The notes under the pieces are model-generated. The model searched no databases, was not told the origin of the DNA, and saw only the letters and a program-made list of their open reading frames with translations. From JAAYBT01 sp964404395 (lineage in GTDB: Bacteria > Bacillota > Clostridia > Acetivibrionales > DTU013), in assembly GCA_964404395.1 (NCBI GenBank), contig CAYOKA010000023.1:1-24092 (forward strand): a DNA stretch of 24,092 bases, written 5' to 3'. Both the position numbers and the translations under genes were made by a program. The first letter of the stretch is position 1; each line of letters begins with the position of its first letter. Of the stretch, positions 1-8,399 are shown piece by piece.

Positions 1-1
1 G

Positions 2-862
2 CTACCACAGCAGGATTTTACATATAGGCAGTATATGGAGGCTTCTGACTTTGAGCTTTTCTACTATCATGATCACAAGCCTCCGGGAATGGATTTTCAC
101 AACCATGATTTTTATGAGATATATCTTTTTCTTTCAGGCAGCGTAACCTACGTCATTGAAGGCAAATCCTATAGGCTGAAGCCCAAAGACATCCTTATTA
201 TTAACAACAGAGAGCTCCATAAGGCCTACGTGGAAATAGGCATCCCCTATGAAAGAATTGTCATATGGCTGAATCCCGACTATATAAAGAGTATGAATAC
301 CGATAAAACAAATCTGCTCGGTGTATTTGATTCCTCTTTGCTGAACAGACATAACCTTTTGCGTTTGGAATCGGATAGCAGGGAGTATATATGCAGAATC
401 GTAGAAAAGCTTGGCGTCGCTTGCAAAAGCGATGCCTTTGGCAGCGACATACTAAGGACGTCATATATTAAGGAGCTGCTAGTCTACCTAAACCGTGTTC
501 AGCAAATCTCCAACGGTGAGAATTTTGAGCTTGACGTTACCTATAATGACAAGGTCACAAAAATTATTCACTACATTAATCAGAACCTTGATGAGGATTT
601 GTCCCTGGAAAAGCTTTCATCCAAGTTTTATCTGAGTAAGTATCATCTGCTCCGTGAGTTCAAGAAGAACACAGGTTATACTATTCACAAATACATTACC
701 CAAAAACGCCTTATCATGGCCAAAGAGCTACTCAAAGACTGCAAGCAGGTATCCGAGGTGTGCGACAAATGCGGCTTCGGCGACTATTCCAACTTTATAC
801 GAGCTTTTAAGAAGGAGTTTGGAATCTCGCCAAAAAAGTACTCAAAAGGGGAGCATCTTTAA
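2..862 (+). CDS. AraC-family transcriptional regulator (5' end cut by window edge)
   Basis: A cupin-type N-terminal sensing domain is followed by a C-terminal AraC DNA-binding domain. Counting from the ATG at 35, the cupin region (about residues 20-66) has the HNHDFYEIYLFLSG signature and the later ELH motif. The last 100 residues hold two helix-turn-helix units; the second carries the GFGDYSNFIRAFKKEFG signature and ends in SPKKY. The reading frame stays open to base 2 upstream of the ATG at 35, and that ATG has no ribosome-binding site, so the true start probably lies outside the window. The domain order is typical of one-component regulators of sugar use. It is convergent with the uxuA-uxuB genes and could control them, but the sequence only shows proximity. 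A terminator overlaps the stop codon. The effector is unknown. Confidence 0.9.
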   Translation, partial: LPQQDFTYRQYMEASDFELFYYHDHKPPGMDFHNHDFYEIYLFLSGSVTYVIEGKSYRLKPKDILIINNRELHKAYVEIGIPYERIVIWLNPDYIKSMNTDKTNLLGVFDSSLLNRHNLLRLESDSREYICRIVEKLGVACKSDAFGSDILRTSYIKELLVYLNRVQQISNGENFELDVTYNDKVTKIIHYINQNLDEDLSLEKLSSKFYLSKYHLLREFKKNTGYTIHKYITQKRLIMAKELLKDCKQVSEVCDKCGFGDYSNFIRAFKKEFGISPKKYSKGEHL

Positions 863-878
863 GAGCTCCCCCCTTTTT
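844..878 (+). terminator. Intrinsic terminator of the AraC gene, possibly bidirectional
   Basis: A 7-bp G+C-rich stem (GGGGAGC at 848-854, GCTCCCC at 865-871) is followed by five T residues. It overlaps the TAA stop of the AraC gene. The complementary strand also has a T run (AAAA at 844-847), so the same hairpin could stop the convergent uxuA transcript. Confidence 0.85.
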
Positions 879-944
879 ATCTTCTCAAAGGCTTTCCATC
901 ACATATCCCCTCATAGTATACCTTCCACAACTAATCTTTCAGTA

Positions 945-2024
945 TCAGCGGATGGCCTTCATTTTGCTTATGGCTTCCCACAGCCCATTCATGTAGGTAA
1001 TGCCTAGAGCCCGGTCATACAGCCCATAGCCCGGCCTTGCCTTCTCGCCCCATATCATCCTGCCGTGGTCGGGACGTATGTATCCCTTAAAATCAATATC
1101 ATGATAAGCCTTCATTATCTCAAACAAATCCAGCGAACCGTCCGATGACATATGTGATGACTCATGGAACACTGCTTCAGATTCAAACTTAATGTTCCTG
1201 ACATGACCAAAATGGATTCTCCCCATAGCTCCGAAATACCTGATTAATTCGGGGATACTGTTTTCCCTGTTAGCTCCCAGAGAACCGCTGCATAGGGTTA
1301 GCCCATTATAGGGGTTGTCCACAAGCTTGATGAGCCTCTCCAGCCCAGCTTTATCGGTTACTATTCTCGGAAGACCATAAAGCTTCCATGGCGGATCGTC
1401 AGGATGAATCGCCATCTTAACGTCAGCCTCTTCGCAGACAGGAATAATTTTTTTTAGAAAGTATTTCAGATTATCAAAAAGCTTATCTTCGTCTACGTCC
1501 TTATACTTCTCAAAGGTTTCCTTCAGCTCCTTCAGCCTCTCCGGCTCCCATCCCGGCAGCGAGAACCCCTTCGAATTTGAATCCATCTCCTCCACAAGCC
1601 TGATGGGATCAAGGCTGGCAATTATATTATTGTCATATGCCATAGTTTCGGAACCATCTTCCAATATCTGCGCCAGATCCGATCTTATCCAATCAAACAC
1701 AGGCATGAAATTATAGCAGATAACCTTGACCCCCGCCCTGCCCAGATTCCTTATTGTCTTCTTATAGTTCTCTATATAGCAGTCTCTGGTGGGAAGCCCC
1801 AGCTTGATATCTTCATGTATATTGACGCTCTCGATGACCTCAAGCTCCAATCCGGCATCTTCTACCTGCTTTTTCAGCCCAAGAATGTTTTCCAGGGGCC
1901 AGACATCTCCAACGGGGATGTCAAACAATGCCCCGGCAACACCGGTAATCCCCGGAATCTGGCGAATATGCTCCAGTCGTACGCTGTCGTCCTTTTCTCC
2001 AAACCACCGAAAGGTCATCTTCAT
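945..2024 (-). CDS. uxuA: Mannonate dehydratase UxuA
   Basis: Converts D-mannonate to 2-keto-3-deoxy-D-gluconate in cytosolic hexuronate (glucuronate/galacturonate) catabolism. The protein is an AP-endonuclease-2-like TIM barrel that starts MKMTFRWFGEKDDSV and includes CYNFMPVFDW, the metal-site region MAIHPDDPPW, and the C-terminal GYIRPDHGRMIWGE motif, all typical of UxuA. From the start chosen here it is 359 residues, the usual length of the Bacillus-type enzyme. An in-frame start further upstream exists, but AGGAGG at 2035-2040 sits 10 bases before the ATG at 2022-2024, which decides the start. It lies 155 bases downstream of uxuB, which makes its substrate, so the two are probably cotranscribed. 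Confidence 0.95.
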   Translation of the reverse strand: MKMTFRWFGEKDDSVRLEHIRQIPGITGVAGALFDIPVGDVWPLENILGLKKQVEDAGLELEVIESVNIHEDIKLGLPTRDCYIENYKKTIRNLGRAGVKVICYNFMPVFDWIRSDLAQILEDGSETMAYDNNIIASLDPIRLVEEMDSNSKGFSLPGWEPERLKELKETFEKYKDVDEDKLFDNLKYFLKKIIPVCEEADVKMAIHPDDPPWKLYGLPRIVTDKAGLERLIKLVDNPYNGLTLCSGSLGANRENSIPELIRYFGAMGRIHFGHVRNIKFESEAVFHESSHMSSDGSLDLFEIMKAYHDIDFKGYIRPDHGRMIWGEKARPGYGLYDRALGITYMNGLWEAISKMKAIR

Positions 2025-2179
2025 AATCTTTTTGCCTCCTGCCACCGCTTTATTTGGAAAGCTATGCCATAACCGTCATAAACTCAGTAATGCGTCCATG
2101 GGCAAGCTAAACAATCTCGCTTTGTTAATTTTCGCTTTATCAAGCTTCGTTTTGGAAAGCTCCGTCATGGATCCCTACA

Positions 2180-3799
2180 TTACCCCTCTAACGCTTCTTT
2201 CAAAACATTTCTGACCGCCTGCTTCCCGGCAATCATATCCTTGAAATAGCCCTCTATCTTCTCTCCCAGACCAATTTCATAGAGGTTCTGCCCGAAGAGT
2301 CTCTCATTGGACAAAATAGGAACAAGATGATCCTTTACAGAAGAAGGATTTCCAAACTCTACATCCTTCAGATATCCCTGCAATTCACCCATCATAGGAT
2401 CAAAGCTTAGCTCCATCTTATCACCGTTATCGTCAATGCCCATCAAGTATCTGCACCATCCGGCAATAGTAAGTGGAATGTATTTCAGCGACCTTACATC
2501 CATCTTTGGGTCTGAAACATAGGACTTAATGGTCTGACCAAATCTGACAGGCATCTTTTGAGATGTATCCGTAACAATTCTCTGAGGCGTATCGGGAATA
2601 TAAGGATTTGGGAACCTTACCTCAATAACCTCCCTGATAAATTCCTCGGGATCCAGAATGCCCGGATGAACTACAACCTGCATACCCTCAACATAGCCGA
2701 TTTTCTCCACCAGTGCTCGTAGATGCTCGTCCTTCATTTCATCTGCAATAAGTGTATATCCAAGAATGCAACCAAATATGGCAAGGGCTGTGTGTAGTGG
2801 GTTCAGGCAGGTGCAGACCTTCATTTTCTCCACCCGGTTCACCGTTTCCCTGTCGGTAAAAATAACACCCGCCAGTTCAAGCGGCATGCGCCCGTTTGGA
2901 AACTTGTCCTCTATAACAAGATACTGGGGTACTTCAGCATTCACGAAGGGTGCAATATAGGTCTTCTTCTCTGTACAAACAATATCAGCGCTCCCAAAGC
3001 CGGTCTGCATAAGGGCTTCTCTCACCTTTTCAGAAGGCCGCGGAGTAATCTTGTCAATCATCGTCCAAGGGAAAGATACTCTGGATGGGTCATTTAAATA
3101 TTTCAGGAATTTAACATCAACAAAGCCTTTCTCAGCCCATTTCTCGGCAATCGTACAGACCGCCGTCTGCAGCTTCTGTCCATTTTGTGAGCAATTATCC
3201 ATACTCACAAAAGCAATAGGCTGCCCGCCATTTAAATACCTGTTGTAAGCAAGCGATGCAATCTTCGACATGGTGTGCTTGGGCTTATCGGGGCCATTAT
3301 CAATATCGTCCTTGACAACAGCGAGGTAGTCCCCTGCCATATCTATGAGTCCGTACCCTTTCTCTGTAATCGTAAAGCTGACCATCTGAAGTGATTTTTT
3401 AGTAAAAATACTTTTAAGCTGCGCCCAGTCCTTTTCTGTTGAGGGGTCTCCCACAAGGCTCTCGGCGATACTGCCAATAACCTTCTTTTCAAGACTCCCG
3501 TCTGCCTTCATTAGCACCAGCAGGCTCAGATTATCATAAGGTTTATAAGCCTTATCTATGATTTCCGAATCATAAGACTCCGCCGCAATGATCCCGGTAT
3601 CTGCTTTATTTATCTCAAGAAGCGTCTGCTGTAATACGGATATAAACCCTTTGAGAATATTGCCGGCGCCAAAATGCAGCCATGCAGGGCGTTCCGCCGT
3701 ATTGCGGATCATCTGCCCTGCATTAAAGCCCGGCAGCCCGATCCCTGCCCTCTTCCAGTCATCATGGTTCTTAATACCGCTTTTACTTAATGCCAGCAT
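2180..3799 (-). CDS. uxuB: Mannitol dehydrogenase-family oxidoreductase, probable fructuronate reductase (UxuB)
   Basis: A 539-residue polyol-specific long-chain dehydrogenase. An N-terminal Rossmann region includes LHFGAGNILKGF (residues 41-52). The middle of the protein has SMDNCSQNG (199-207) and WTMIDKITPRP (244-254). The C-terminal mannitol-dehydrogenase domain holds the catalytic-site motif with Lys327, Asn333 and His336 (N-x2-H). The expected reaction is NAD(H)-linked interconversion of D-fructuronate and D-mannonate, which feeds UxuA directly downstream. The family also contains tagaturonate reductase, mannitol and arabinitol dehydrogenases; assignment to fructuronate rests mainly on the uxuA neighbour. 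It is longer than E. coli UxuB, as in a Bacillota subgroup. The start is ATG at 3797-3799, with a GGAAGGGTGG ribosome-binding region upstream. Confidence 0.85.
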   Translation of the reverse strand: MLALSKSGIKNHDDWKRAGIGLPGFNAGQMIRNTAERPAWLHFGAGNILKGFISVLQQTLLEINKADTGIIAAESYDSEIIDKAYKPYDNLSLLVLMKADGSLEKKVIGSIAESLVGDPSTEKDWAQLKSIFTKKSLQMVSFTITEKGYGLIDMAGDYLAVVKDDIDNGPDKPKHTMSKIASLAYNRYLNGGQPIAFVSMDNCSQNGQKLQTAVCTIAEKWAEKGFVDVKFLKYLNDPSRVSFPWTMIDKITPRPSEKVREALMQTGFGSADIVCTEKKTYIAPFVNAEVPQYLVIEDKFPNGRMPLELAGVIFTDRETVNRVEKMKVCTCLNPLHTALAIFGCILGYTLIADEMKDEHLRALVEKIGYVEGMQVVVHPGILDPEEFIREVIEVRFPNPYIPDTPQRIVTDTSQKMPVRFGQTIKSYVSDPKMDVRSLKYIPLTIAGWCRYLMGIDDNGDKMELSFDPMMGELQGYLKDVEFGNPSSVKDHLVPILSNERLFGQNLYEIGLGEKIEGYFKDMIAGKQAVRNVLKEALEG

Positions 3800-3861
3800 T
3801 TGTTAGCCACCCTTCCTAAAAAACTTCGCGACACTTGTGCCGCATGACACAGGCTATCACC

Positions 3862-3891
3862 ATTGTATAACAACCGATTTGCCATTTTCAA
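3862..3891 (-). promoter_or_regulatory. Candidate promoter of the uxuB-uxuA operon with an overlapping inverted repeat
   Basis: On the minus strand, TTGAAA (3891-3886) lies 18 bases from TACAAT (3867-3862), or 16 bases from the overlapping TATACA. The -10 is covered by an inverted repeat TTGT-TAT-ACAA (3863-3873), the kind of site a GntR/FadR-type repressor could use. No such repressor gene is in the window, so the operator is inference. Confidence 0.45.
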
Positions 3892-3936
3892 TGCTTTTGT
3901 TGCCGGTAATGCTGCATAAATTGCTATATTACCACA

Positions 3937-4638
3937 TCAATCAAACTCCCGGAACCCCATCTTCAACCAGGTCTCTTTCGTAATCCTGTTCTGCGCGGTT
4001 AAGCCATTATCCCGCTGAAATTGGTGGAGCGCCTTTTTCATCCCGTCTTCATATACGCCGTCAAGGGGGCCATCATAGTATTTGAGCTGCCGCAGCCTCT
4101 GCTGAATAGCAAGCACATCGGCGCCCCGGTCACCGGCTATAATTTCATCAAACCCCCGCCCAAAAGGACCAAATGGGCCGTTTACGATTGTCACCTTAGT
4201 ACCGATTGGCACTAAAGTGTACAGCTCCGCCACGTCTCCATTGAACATGCGAATGCAGCCCTGGCTGCAAGCGGAGCCAATAGAACCGGAAAAAATGGTG
4301 CCGTGGATACCATATTTCCCCCAGGGTACATCAAACCCGAGCCACCTTCCGCCGAAGCCTTCGCCCCAATCTCCCTTTTCAATGATTGTCCAACAGCCCA
4401 AGGGGGAAGGATGGCCTGACTTACCTGATCCGATAGTATACTCCTTAACACATTTCTTGCCTTCCAACAGGTACAGCGTCTTATCTTCAACATCAATAAA
4501 GATGGAATATTCCTTTTTTTCTTCCTGTGCATTAACATTAAGGGACGCATCCATCTTCGCATCTATGCAAATCTGTGTGACAGATAGGGCAAGTAAAATA
4601 AATAAAAAATACGATGCAGAAAGCCTTAACCTGCTCAA
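3937..4638 (-). CDS. Exported L,D-transpeptidase (YkuD) with a C-terminal peptidoglycan-binding domain
   Basis: Cross-links cell-wall peptides (3-3 links), probably acting outside the membrane. A hydrophobic N-terminal segment (YFLFILLALSVTQI) serves as signal peptide or anchor. Next is a YkuD domain with the HGTIFSGS...CSQGCIRM catalytic signature, where the Cys of S-x-GC is the nucleophile. The last 60 residues form a PG_binding_1 domain (GADVLAIQQRLRQLKYYDGPLDG). The frame is open back to an ATG at 4672-4674, but that ATG has no ribosome-binding site and lies in the loop of a terminator-like hairpin. A TTG at 4636-4638 has GGGGGTG 8 bases upstream and gives a normal signal peptide, so it is preferred. 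The gene is monocistronic or an attenuated continuation of the operon upstream. The catalytic class is firm; the start is less so. Confidence 0.88.
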   Translation of the reverse strand: MSRLRLSASYFLFILLALSVTQICIDAKMDASLNVNAQEEKKEYSIFIDVEDKTLYLLEGKKCVKEYTIGSGKSGHPSPLGCWTIIEKGDWGEGFGGRWLGFDVPWGKYGIHGTIFSGSIGSACSQGCIRMFNGDVAELYTLVPIGTKVTIVNGPFGPFGRGFDEIIAGDRGADVLAIQQRLRQLKYYDGPLDGVYEDGMKKALHQFQRDNGLTAQNRITKETWLKMGFREFD

Positions 4639-4639
4639 C

Positions 4640-4698
4640 AAAAAAACACCCCCGCAACATCGCTCTAACCACATTTTATTTATATGCGAAGGTGTTTT
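4640..4698 (-). terminator. Intrinsic terminator or attenuator between the deacetylase and L,D-transpeptidase genes
   Basis: On the minus strand a 14-bp stem (4698-4685 with 4656-4643, including two G-U pairs) is followed by seven T residues. The loop is 28 bases. The same hairpin is weaker on the plus strand, where the two G-U pairs become mismatches, so it is oriented for minus-strand transcripts. It would end the long transcript coming from the deacetylase gene. It also lies just before, and partly within, the 5' end of the L,D-transpeptidase frame. Confidence 0.75.
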
Positions 4699-4725
4699 AT
4701 CTAATACTTCACGACTTCATGCAAC

Positions 4726-4754
4726 TAGGGCATTATATAGTTACATAAGCCCTA
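4726..4754 (-). promoter_or_regulatory. Candidate -10 element within an inverted repeat upstream of the L,D-transpeptidase gene
   Basis: TATAAT occurs on the minus strand at 4737-4732, flanked by an inverted repeat TAGGGC (4726-4731) / GCCCTA (4749-4754). No good -35 is visible. It may be a promoter with an overlapping operator, or simply a hairpin after the deacetylase stop codon. Confidence 0.3.
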
Positions 4755-4757
4755 ATC

Positions 4758-6218
4758 CTAATTGTTCAAGTTGAGCTGTGCAAGCGCCCTGACCACATCC
4801 CTGCGCCTCATCAAACCCGGCTTTGGCGATTGTTTACCCACATCCTTGAACTCCTGCGGATGCCAGTATACATTTGCTCCTTCCGCAGCTGCATTAAGAA
4901 AGCTGTCGAACTGCTTATCCGTAAGTGCCTTGTCCGATTTAAGGCAGTCAATCACCTTTGACAGGCGGCTATCCTCACGGGCAATTTCCACAGCTGCCTG
5001 ATATATTGTTTCCACCCCTATGCCGGAACCGGAAGTCTTGAAACAGCCGCCCGTTTCGTTAGCATCGGACGCGGCAGAAGCCTTGGAATCCCCGGATCGG
5101 TATTTCAAATCGATCTGCTGCCTATATCTGCTCAGGAGAATATGCGGTGATGCAGCCATTACTGCAAGCTCTCTCCCCGTGAGCAGCCTGTCCGGCTGAA
5201 AGCTATTGTTCTTGTATCCCATCACGAAACCGGCTGATGCAAGCTCCCTTACCGACTCAAAGCAGGGGTCTGTATCATCTATATCCTCAAAGGGCGACAT
5301 TTCTATCAGCCGGGAAGCAGTAATTACCTTGTAACCGGCCTCAGACAGCAGCCTGAGACTTTTGTCAAGGGCAGATGCCACAGGAGTCTGCATCGACATA
5401 TTGCAACCATCCTTCTGGAATATAATCTGGCCATTCAATATATCCGGGTCTTCCGTCAGGGCATGCTCAATTAAATCCGTCATCTCCCTGACATCCTGCT
5501 CGCAGCTTCCCTTCGTTGGCTTCCAGCCACCTGCATCAAAGCTCGCGGCAAGGTACTGGTAGTTCATGTATCTATACGCATCATAGGATGTATGACCATC
5601 AGGAATTTTGTCAATGTAATGCGGCGGGCGGGATAAGCGCATTTTAAAGTCAGTTTCCTTCAAAACCAAGCCGTCCAGCATTTCCAGATCGTCAAGCACT
5701 TCCCCCAAGCTTTTGAAGCATACTCTTTTACCGTAAACAAGCTTCATAGGGCCAAAAAGTGTATGACTATATCCGTGGCTGGTCAGCTCGTGGCCTCCCG
5801 CTATTATTTCCTTAGCGAGCTGAGGTTGATTCTTAACACCTGCAAGCATGTCCTGCCCGAATTCCGGATAATGGTCGTAGCTGACCCCGCTCCAGCTGAA
5901 GTCGCCCTTCACACCAGCTTTGTCCGGGTAATTGTGCTCCGTTGTTCCAATGACATCAAAGGTGCCCTTTGCACCATATTTATTTAGTATGTTAAGTAGC
6001 TCCGCTGTAAGGCCTATCTGCTCATCAGGGTCTCTTACCGGCGGATTCGGGAAGGCTGCGCTGGGTCCGTCATCAAATGTCATTGCCACAAAGCGGCCCG
6101 AGCTTAGAGGAGCTGTTCTCTCAATCCTCCGCACAGGGCTCAGGCACCTTCCGGCCATGGCTTTCTTGCGAATCTTCCTGTAAGCGTTGATTTTTCGTGC
6201 CATATCATAAATAAACAC
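4758..6218 (-). CDS. NodB-type polysaccharide deacetylase family protein with an SLH-like C-terminal repeat
   Basis: A 486-residue protein. The NodB-homology part has motif 1 TFDDG (residues 47-51; Asp49/Asp50), motif 2 SHGYSH (His148 and His152 as H-x3-H) and motif 3 RPPHY (197-201), the metal-binding and catalytic set of carbohydrate esterase family 4. Residues 310-355 match an SLH repeat (F-E-D-I start, ELASAGFVMGYKNNSFQPDRLLTGRELAVMAA). The C-terminal end (EFKDV...RRRDVVRALAQL) looks like a second, degenerate one. There is no signal peptide or membrane segment, which is odd for an SLH protein. It starts with GTG at 6218, 5 bases after the PHP gene stop, with AGAGGTG 8 bases upstream, so it is translationally coupled. 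The substrate is unknown; it could act on a soluble N-acetylated compound. Confidence 0.82.
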   Translation of the reverse strand: MFIYDMARKINAYRKIRKKAMAGRCLSPVRRIERTAPLSSGRFVAMTFDDGPSAAFPNPPVRDPDEQIGLTAELLNILNKYGAKGTFDVIGTTEHNYPDKAGVKGDFSWSGVSYDHYPEFGQDMLAGVKNQPQLAKEIIAGGHELTSHGYSHTLFGPMKLVYGKRVCFKSLGEVLDDLEMLDGLVLKETDFKMRLSRPPHYIDKIPDGHTSYDAYRYMNYQYLAASFDAGGWKPTKGSCEQDVREMTDLIEHALTEDPDILNGQIIFQKDGCNMSMQTPVASALDKSLRLLSEAGYKVITASRLIEMSPFEDIDDTDPCFESVRELASAGFVMGYKNNSFQPDRLLTGRELAVMAASPHILLSRYRQQIDLKYRSGDSKASAASDANETGGCFKTSGSGIGVETIYQAAVEIAREDSRLSKVIDCLKSDKALTDKQFDSFLNAAAEGANVYWHPQEFKDVGKQSPKPGLMRRRDVVRALAQLNLNN

Positions 6219-6223
6219 AGTGG

Positions 6224-7015
6224 CTACACCTCTTCATGCATGTTAATATCCAGCCAGCCTTTCAGCGGCTTCCGACCCAATCCGGCTATTCGCCCACTTT
6301 CCATTATACAGGCATAAGCCATCTTGACAAGCGGCCTGGGCAGCTGCCAAAGCTGTCTACTCTTTATGCTTTTTAATATCTGGCTTGCAGGCTCATAAAG
6401 CCGCGAAGTCGGTGAGCCCCATACACGGCCCAGACCCAGCCTTAATGCATCCTTTATTTCTGACCTTCCGCTATATTCCCAGAAAGCCTTTCCAATCTCT
6501 CTCGTATAATGCCCGTCGCTCCCGGCGCAAAAGGCTTTGCACCTCTTTATGGCTTCTTCCGCCGCCATATTATTAGCCTCAATATTTCTACATAAAGAAG
6601 CACGGCTGTTGTATATCTCTATGCCGTCCAGCTCATCCCATAGCGCCGCTTCGTGCTCAATAGCAGCTTTGAAGGGGTGTGCGATAAAAGCCAATGCCCC
6701 CTGCTCCCGCGCAGCCGATACTATATCGCGCCAGCGATACCGTCCTGAAGCATCCCTCGGAAGATTGAGTTTTTCAAGTCCTTCTCTTAGAAAATAGACA
6801 AGAAGATGGCCCATATCAGTAGAATATTCTGCTCCCGGAATGATCATAATATCCGACCGACCTAATTTCATAGCCTCCTCACTGCCTTCAAAGCTATTGT
6901 GATCGGTGATTGAAATGCCCTGCAATCCTGCCCGTAAAGCCGCCTTTATTATATCCTCCACGCTGCTTCGAGAATCAGGAGAATGAGCAGAATGTATATG
7001 TAGATCAAATTTCAC
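6224..7015 (-). CDS. PHP-domain metal-dependent phosphoesterase family protein
   Basis: A 263-residue stand-alone PHP protein. The metal-ligand motifs are all present: HIH (His6, His8), TDH (Asp38, His39), GAEYS (Glu63), AHP (His113) and GSDGH (Asp167, His169). PHP enzymes of this size hydrolyse phosphate esters or nucleotide derivatives and bind two or three metal ions. The exact substrate cannot be read from sequence. The start is GTG at 7015, with AGGAGG 9 bases upstream inside the end of the ATP-grasp gene, and the gap to that gene is 4 bases. The tight packing with the ATP-grasp and deacetylase genes suggests they act in one pathway. No truncation or missing ligand is visible. Confidence 0.88.
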   Translation of the reverse strand: MKFDLHIHSAHSPDSRSSVEDIIKAALRAGLQGISITDHNSFEGSEEAMKLGRSDIMIIPGAEYSTDMGHLLVYFLREGLEKLNLPRDASGRYRWRDIVSAAREQGALAFIAHPFKAAIEHEAALWDELDGIEIYNSRASLCRNIEANNMAAEEAIKRCKAFCAGSDGHYTREIGKAFWEYSGRSEIKDALRLGLGRVWGSPTSRLYEPASQILKSIKSRQLWQLPRPLVKMAYACIMESGRIAGLGRKPLKGWLDINMHEEV

Positions 7016-7019
7016 TTAA

Positions 7020-8378
7020 TCAACCTCCTGCCTTCTTGATTGCCTGTCGTATGTAAGCCAATGAGGGCTTCAGATCCTTTAACTCCAGTACGCCGTCCTT
7101 AATCCTCGGATCCAGTAGCTGACCGATGAATTGCAGTAAAAACTTCAATTTGTTTTTCTTCATCCTCATATAACCGGGCAGTGACAGAATATCCTGAAAC
7201 AAAAATCTCATGCGGGCCCCCTGCTTATATTTGCAGGTGTAGACGGTAGTGTTGTCTGTAGGCTCATGGCGTGGTTCTGCGGCCATGTTGCCGGTGCGTT
7301 TGTCGTTTGGCGCCCCGGATATTGTACTACCGATAGTCTCGCCATCCTGTCTTCCTGATGTATCACCATCGGTACGCCCACCGCTTAACTCACCGGTGGC
7401 GGCACGGTAAATAGCAAAGGGTATGTCACATCCGGAAATAATAGAAAGGGGCAAGCTTCCCCAAAACCTGGGATTTATTTCCATAAGATAAACCCCTGTC
7501 TCCAAGTCCCCCTTAAATTCTACCATAGCAACCCCTCTCCAATTTAATTCCTTTAAGAGACGAATCGCATAATCGACAAGCCTATCATCCCAGATGCTCT
7601 CGCAAAAGCAGCTGGGCCCTCCGCTAACCGGATATTCTCTAATCCTCTTATGGCAAAAAATCTCCAGAGGCTCTCCATTCCTGTCAAACACTGCCGATAC
7701 GCCGAAGCCCTCGCCTTGAATATATTCCTGTACCAAAGGTAGCTCTTGTACAGAATGCATATGGGAATAGGCTTCAATAAAAGCCTCCCGGTCTCTAATT
7801 ATCTTATAACGTTGTGCAGGCTTCAGCTTCAAAGCCTCGCCTTTTCTATACTTTATAACAACAGGGTATCTTATTCTATTGGATAGCTGCTCAACGCTCT
7901 CATTTATTGACAAGGAGGTGGTTTCAGGGCAGGGAATACCAGCTTGTTTTGCAATATCTACAAGCCTCCCTTTGTCATTTGCAATTTCCAGGCTCTCCAG
8001 GGAGGGCACAATAAGGTTAACATGCGGCTCAAGAAGCCCTCTATACTCGGATACAGCCAGAAGAGTATCAATGCCCACAGCAACCAACACCGGTTTTTCA
8101 TCTTCGCCTGTACCCGCATCAGTACACACATCGGTATCCGCAACCCCTTTATACTCGGCTGCCAGATTTATTATGCTATTAATAAACTCAGACTTGTTTT
8201 CGGCTGCGCTTGGAAGCAGCCTCTTATCAGAAGTGTACCTCGAATAGAAGCCCAGAATGGACTCCCGATCAACACTATCATATTCTAAGGCAGTTATGTC
8301 GATTGCTCTTCTACCCAGCGACCTGACAGCTGCCAACCCCATACGGTAATGAACATCAGTAATAAATGCCCTTTTCAA
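7020..8378 (-). CDS. ATP-grasp carboxylate ligase-like protein
   Basis: A 452-residue ATP-grasp protein. The N-terminal preATP-grasp region begins with KRAFITDVHYRMGLAAVRSLG. The ATP-grasp fold spans about residues 130-330, with Lys176 (YPVVIKYRKGEA), Glu218 (LVQEYIQGEGFG), Glu287 and the metal-binding E300-I-N302 (YLMEINPRFWGSLP). Such enzymes join a carboxylate to an amine or thiol through an acylphosphate, as in the CarB/PylC-like group found beside peptide and polysaccharide genes. The substrate is unknown. Residues about 333-378 form a polar, Gly/Asp/Thr-rich insertion unlike the rest. It starts with TTG at 8376-8378, with AAAGGGG 7 bases upstream. It is 21 bases downstream of the 89-aa gene and 4 bases before the PHP gene. 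Confidence 0.85.
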   Translation of the reverse strand: MKRAFITDVHYRMGLAAVRSLGRRAIDITALEYDSVDRESILGFYSRYTSDKRLLPSAAENKSEFINSIINLAAEYKGVADTDVCTDAGTGEDEKPVLVAVGIDTLLAVSEYRGLLEPHVNLIVPSLESLEIANDKGRLVDIAKQAGIPCPETTSLSINESVEQLSNRIRYPVVIKYRKGEALKLKPAQRYKIIRDREAFIEAYSHMHSVQELPLVQEYIQGEGFGVSAVFDRNGEPLEIFCHKRIREYPVSGGPSCFCESIWDDRLVDYAIRLLKELNWRGVAMVEFKGDLETGVYLMEINPRFWGSLPLSIISGCDIPFAIYRAATGELSGGRTDGDTSGRQDGETIGSTISGAPNDKRTGNMAAEPRHEPTDNTTVYTCKYKQGARMRFLFQDILSLPGYMRMKKNKLKFLLQFIGQLLDPRIKDGVLELKDLKPSLAYIRQAIKKAGG

Positions 8379-8399
8379 TAGCTTACCCCTTTATTAGCA

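Noticed and set aside
2076..2168. Possible 30-residue Lys/Ala-rich frame between uxuB and uxuA (minus strand)
   Set aside because: Very short, weak ribosome-binding site, no recognisable pattern. An 11-base direct repeat (2053 and 2151) in the gap shows it is more likely non-coding drift.
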